Origin: Xiphias gladius
Lineage: Eukaryota > Chordata > Actinopteri > Istiophoriformes > Xiphiidae
Reading direction: 5' to 3'
DNA: 64,000 bases
Assembly (NCBI RefSeq): GCF_016859285.1
Contig: NC_053421.1
Location: 6,524,501 to 6,588,500, forward strand
Shown: in pieces, positions 61,152 through 64,000 of the stretch
Position numbering within the stretch: the first letter of the stretch is position 1
Layout of the letters: each line of letters starts with the position of its first letter
The notes under the pieces: generated by a model
What the model saw: only the letters and a program-made list of their open reading frames with translations
Told to the model about the DNA's origin: nothing
Databases searched by the model: none
Program-made: the position numbers and the translations under genes

Positions 61152-62597
61152 ATGCAATATTTTATCAAAATGAAATTGTATAGATACAAAATTTGATTGA
61201 AAAGACAGTAAAAACAGCTCACAGAACTGTAATGAGCATTTCATAGACTACACTAAGTCCCGGTACATCCTAAGCAGGACCTCTGTCAACGTGCCAGAGT
61301 GTGAACATACTGCACAGTAGAAATAGACCGACGAGGATTCCCTTTAAATTGGTGTAATGGGAATTGTCATGTGACTCCCAAATATAAAAGGTAAAGAAAC
61401 CTGAAGGAAGAATCAGTCCCTTACACAGCAAAATAGTACAGCATTACAGATGTTCATATAAACCACAGTTGTTCTGGAAATACTTGAAGGAGAGATATGT
61501 GGTCCGTGACCCATGTTATAAATAAGACCTGAACAATTCCCGAATCCCCTTTTTAATCTGTTTATGACTGTGTTTCTAATAACAAATAGTGCAAAGCCTG
61601 TTTTATTTGTTCCCTCAATTTGCTTGGAGATCACGAATTCACATGTATAAGAACACAGGTAGACATCACACATGTAAAACATCTGTAGGTTCTTTGAAGA
61701 TGAAAGGAAGGCACATTCTTTCGGAAAACTATAAAGCTATACTTTATCCAAATTCACAGGACAGTGTCTTTGAAAACACATTAAGGGTCCAACATCTTCA
61801 GAATCACTGTTTACACACCAAAAACAAGTACGAAAGTGAAAAAGGAAAATAAAATCAAAGTACATCTTTTAAGAAAACTTTAAAAAAAAGAACTATATCA
61901 AGTTTAAGAGTGCCTTTTTTCAAAGGAGAAAAAAAGTAGCAGTCTGTATTACAGGATGAAGTTTCAAGAAAAACCATCTTTCCTGGAAGAACAGTAAGAC
62001 ATTCAAAAACAGTTTACCACAGGAAGACTCTCCTTATGTTGAGTGTTTGGCAAAATCATGACCTTTCTAACAAAACTCCCAGTGTAGCGACTAGTCCAGT
62101 GAAAGACGAAAAAAATAAAATATTTACATAAATATTGCTTTTGTTTACTAGTATGCATTCCATGCCTCTGAGCTACCCATCTACCCAACAGTAGACCTAA
62201 CGCATGATATAAAAATTAAACTGGTAGTTGTATAGTTGGGATACAGCCACACTGCTACAACATTCAGGTGTAAGGCTAAAAGCTCAGTAAAGCTGAAAGA
62301 CAAAGCTGTCACCCAAACTAAAGACTTTAGACTCTGCTAAAACTCACAGATTCTGATTCAACATACCACATTTGAAATACTAAAGGTATGTTACATTTGG
62401 CTGGCAATGAACATTCACTGACTATAACGTAACCAATACAATCATAACCTGTTGTATGGAGCTTATATGTTTAATGACAAGAAACACAGATGGGTAATTC
62501 AACCAGCATCAAGTGTGACTGTTTTCTCAGTGGTATCAAGGAGGGATGAGTGCACGGATGGAGCACGGACAGCAGATAAACTTCGGGGTCAGGTGTC
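61152..62597 (-). other. fzd6: FZD6 3' UTR
   Basis: AT-rich sequence between the FZD6 stop codon and its poly(A) signal. Open frames in it have no domains. Confidence 0.6.
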
Positions 62598-62763
62598 TCA
62601 GCAGCCGCTGTCCTTTGTGTCCTTGCTCTCCTCAGGCACCTGGTGCACCAGCTGGTGGCTGGAGTCTTGGATGACGCTGCTGCTGTGTGAAAGGTTTAAA
62701 GCTGGATGTTGCTGTCCAATGGGAACCTGCCTGGCCTCTGACAGCTCGCTCCTCGGAGTCATC
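62598..62763 (-). CDS. fzd6: FZD6 last exon
   Basis: Acceptor GATCTAG. Completes Arg, then [20 protein letters not shown] to [13 protein letters not shown]. The GR-x-(S/T)P-(K/R)S pattern parallels the human FZD6 tail. 55 codons including stop. Confidence 0.85.
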
Positions 62764-63708
62764 CTAGATCAGTCAGGGCGCAGTCGAGGTTATTGGTGGT
62801 TATTGCTTGCTCAGATATAGTTGCAAGTAACGAGAATCAACAAAGCATTTTCACATTTTCAAAATAAGGAGGAATAAGCAACCTAAACAGGGCTAAGATG
62901 CAACAGAATTGTCTATTATATCAGTAAAAAAAAGTATACTAGAAGTAGTAAAAGTGTTACGTCTGTGCTTTTCAGAAACATAAAGATTAAGAATAAATAC
63001 GACTTTTAATACTTCTATCTAAGGTATCTCAGGCCTGTCTCACTTACCTCCCATCTGCAACTCTGTGCATGCTCTCTGAGCGGCTGCTGACCTTACTGGA
63101 GCTCCCACCTTTGCTGCGTCTCTCTCCTCCGTCACGCTCCCTCTCTCTGTCCCTCTCCCCCCTTCTGGAGCTTCGGCTGGAGGCGCCCCTGTCCAGTTGC
63201 TCCCTAGCTGAGGTCTCAGACAGAGAGCCTTGCACGCGGGGCTCGTGATTACCCAGAGCAGAGGTTCCTTGATTGGCGGTGTTGGCAGGGGTGGAGGCAT
63301 TGCTGGGAGCAGCGCCTGTGCTTGTGCCCATGGACTTGGAGATGACCTTGAGCTTGTGGGAGCTGGGCTTGTAGTGCTTCTTCTTGTGCTGGACGCGGCT
63401 GTTGTGCTTGAGGAAGAACTCGCAGGACTCCTGGAGCACCCGGCGGCTCTCGCTGATGGGACTGTGGGTCAGAGAGCATGAACTGTTTGGTAGAACTACT
63501 GATTTATTTCTCACGGAAACTGAATTTGAATTGTAACAGAACAAGAGACGAAGTCGTACTCTCTTTTGCGGGTCCTGTTGAAGAAGTAGGCCCACTCAGA
63601 GCACGTCTTTTTGCTGCTGACCCAGAACACTGCAGATATTCCAACCACCAGCGTCATTAAGTATTTCACCAAAAACAGAGAGAGGTCAGGACGGTCGTGC
63701 TCAGTTGT
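62598..63708 (-). CDS. fzd6: FZD6, Frizzled-6 Wnt receptor (3' part, three exons)
   Basis: Frizzled-6 is a seven-pass Wnt receptor mainly linked to planar cell polarity. Exons 63,560-63,708, 63,048-63,461 and 62,598-62,763 join in frame (about 242 residues). The first holds the end of the membrane domain ([20 protein letters not shown]) and the Dishevelled-binding KTxxxW box as KTCSEW (63,592-63,609). The second begins [20 protein letters not shown] and has the FZD6-specific [18 protein letters not shown], which separates it from FZD3. It continues as a low-complexity Ser/Arg/Glu tail with [11 protein letters not shown]. The last begins (R)[14 protein letters not shown] and ends KDSGC at TGA 62,600-62,598. 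The signal peptide, cysteine-rich domain and helices 1-6 lie off the right edge. The middle exon would hit TAA just after its donor if unspliced. Confidence 0.95.
63048..63461 (-). CDS. fzd6: FZD6 cytoplasmic-tail exon
   Basis: [20 protein letters not shown] to [17 protein letters not shown]; donor AG-GTAAGT, phase 2. Confidence 0.95.
63560..63708 (-). CDS. fzd6: FZD6 exon with TM7 and KTxxxW
   Basis: Acceptor TTTCAG, then [20 protein letters not shown] to FFNRTRKR and a split Asp codon; donor GTACGA, phase 2. Confidence 0.95.
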
Positions 63709-64000
63709 CTGAAACAGAGAAGAAAACTCAAATGGAAACAGAATCCTTGTGATTTAGAGCAAGGGCGTAAATTAATTAAGACAAAACCAAGCTTTTTGAA
63801 TTTTTCGTCCCAGAGACTGACATTTAACGAAGGACTGAGCTGAGTTTGTTTCTCTCTTTTACACTTTCCATATTTTTTTCTTAGATTTTTTTCTCTCTCT
63901 CTTCTGATCATCTTCATAATGTACAACAGTACACAATAGCTTATGTATTATACATGTCATTTTTGGAATAAAAGTGGTTTCTAAATGGACAGCCATTTTA
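63709..64000. other. FZD6 intron, right edge
   Basis: AT-rich, no further exon before the window ends. Confidence 0.7.

Overview
The window looks like nuclear DNA of a ray-finned fish, most likely a percomorph. Genes are split by many short GT-AG introns, CA/GT microsatellites are frequent, several dispersed repeats look like families I know from percomorph genomes, and the gene order matches human 8q22.3. There is no bacterial, viral or organellar gene content.

Five protein genes can be read. From left to right they are the 5' part of RIMS2 (minus; first four coding exons between 37,666 and 4,387, rest off the left edge), complete DCAF13 (minus; 11 exons, 50,999 to 41,025, 445 codons), complete SLC25A32 (plus; 7 exons, 51,917 to 55,052, 327 codons), complete CTHRC1 (minus; 4 exons, 60,764 to 56,264, 230 codons) and the 3' part of FZD6 (minus; last three coding exons, 63,708 to 62,598). 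Reading frames join exactly across every intron called.

Layout: 1-37.7 kb is RIMS2 exons and introns, with a CpG-rich first exon and two small frame-neutral cassette exons. 37.7-40.5 kb is the RIMS2 upstream region. 40.5-51 kb is DCAF13. 51-51.9 kb is a head-to-head promoter interval shared by DCAF13 and SLC25A32. SLC25A32 and CTHRC1 converge, with poly(A) signals 10 bp apart near 55.92 kb. FZD6 runs in tandem into CTHRC1, with only about 0.1 kb between the FZD6 poly(A) signal and a CTHRC1 TATA box.

The genes do unrelated jobs: presynaptic vesicle priming (RIMS2), ribosome biogenesis and ubiquitin ligase targeting (DCAF13), mitochondrial folate/FAD transport (SLC25A32), and a secreted Wnt co-factor beside a Wnt/PCP receptor (CTHRC1, FZD6). 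Their grouping reflects old vertebrate synteny rather than an operon-like unit.

The least explained signal is a minus-strand, three-exon coiled-coil gene or gene relic inside RIMS2 intron 1 (15.07 to 12.96 kb). Its splice sites and phases fit together except for one extra base in a homopolymer, and it ends in an acidic 18-residue repeat coded by 54-bp tandem repeats. Much of the rest is intronic and repeat sequence with no supported function.
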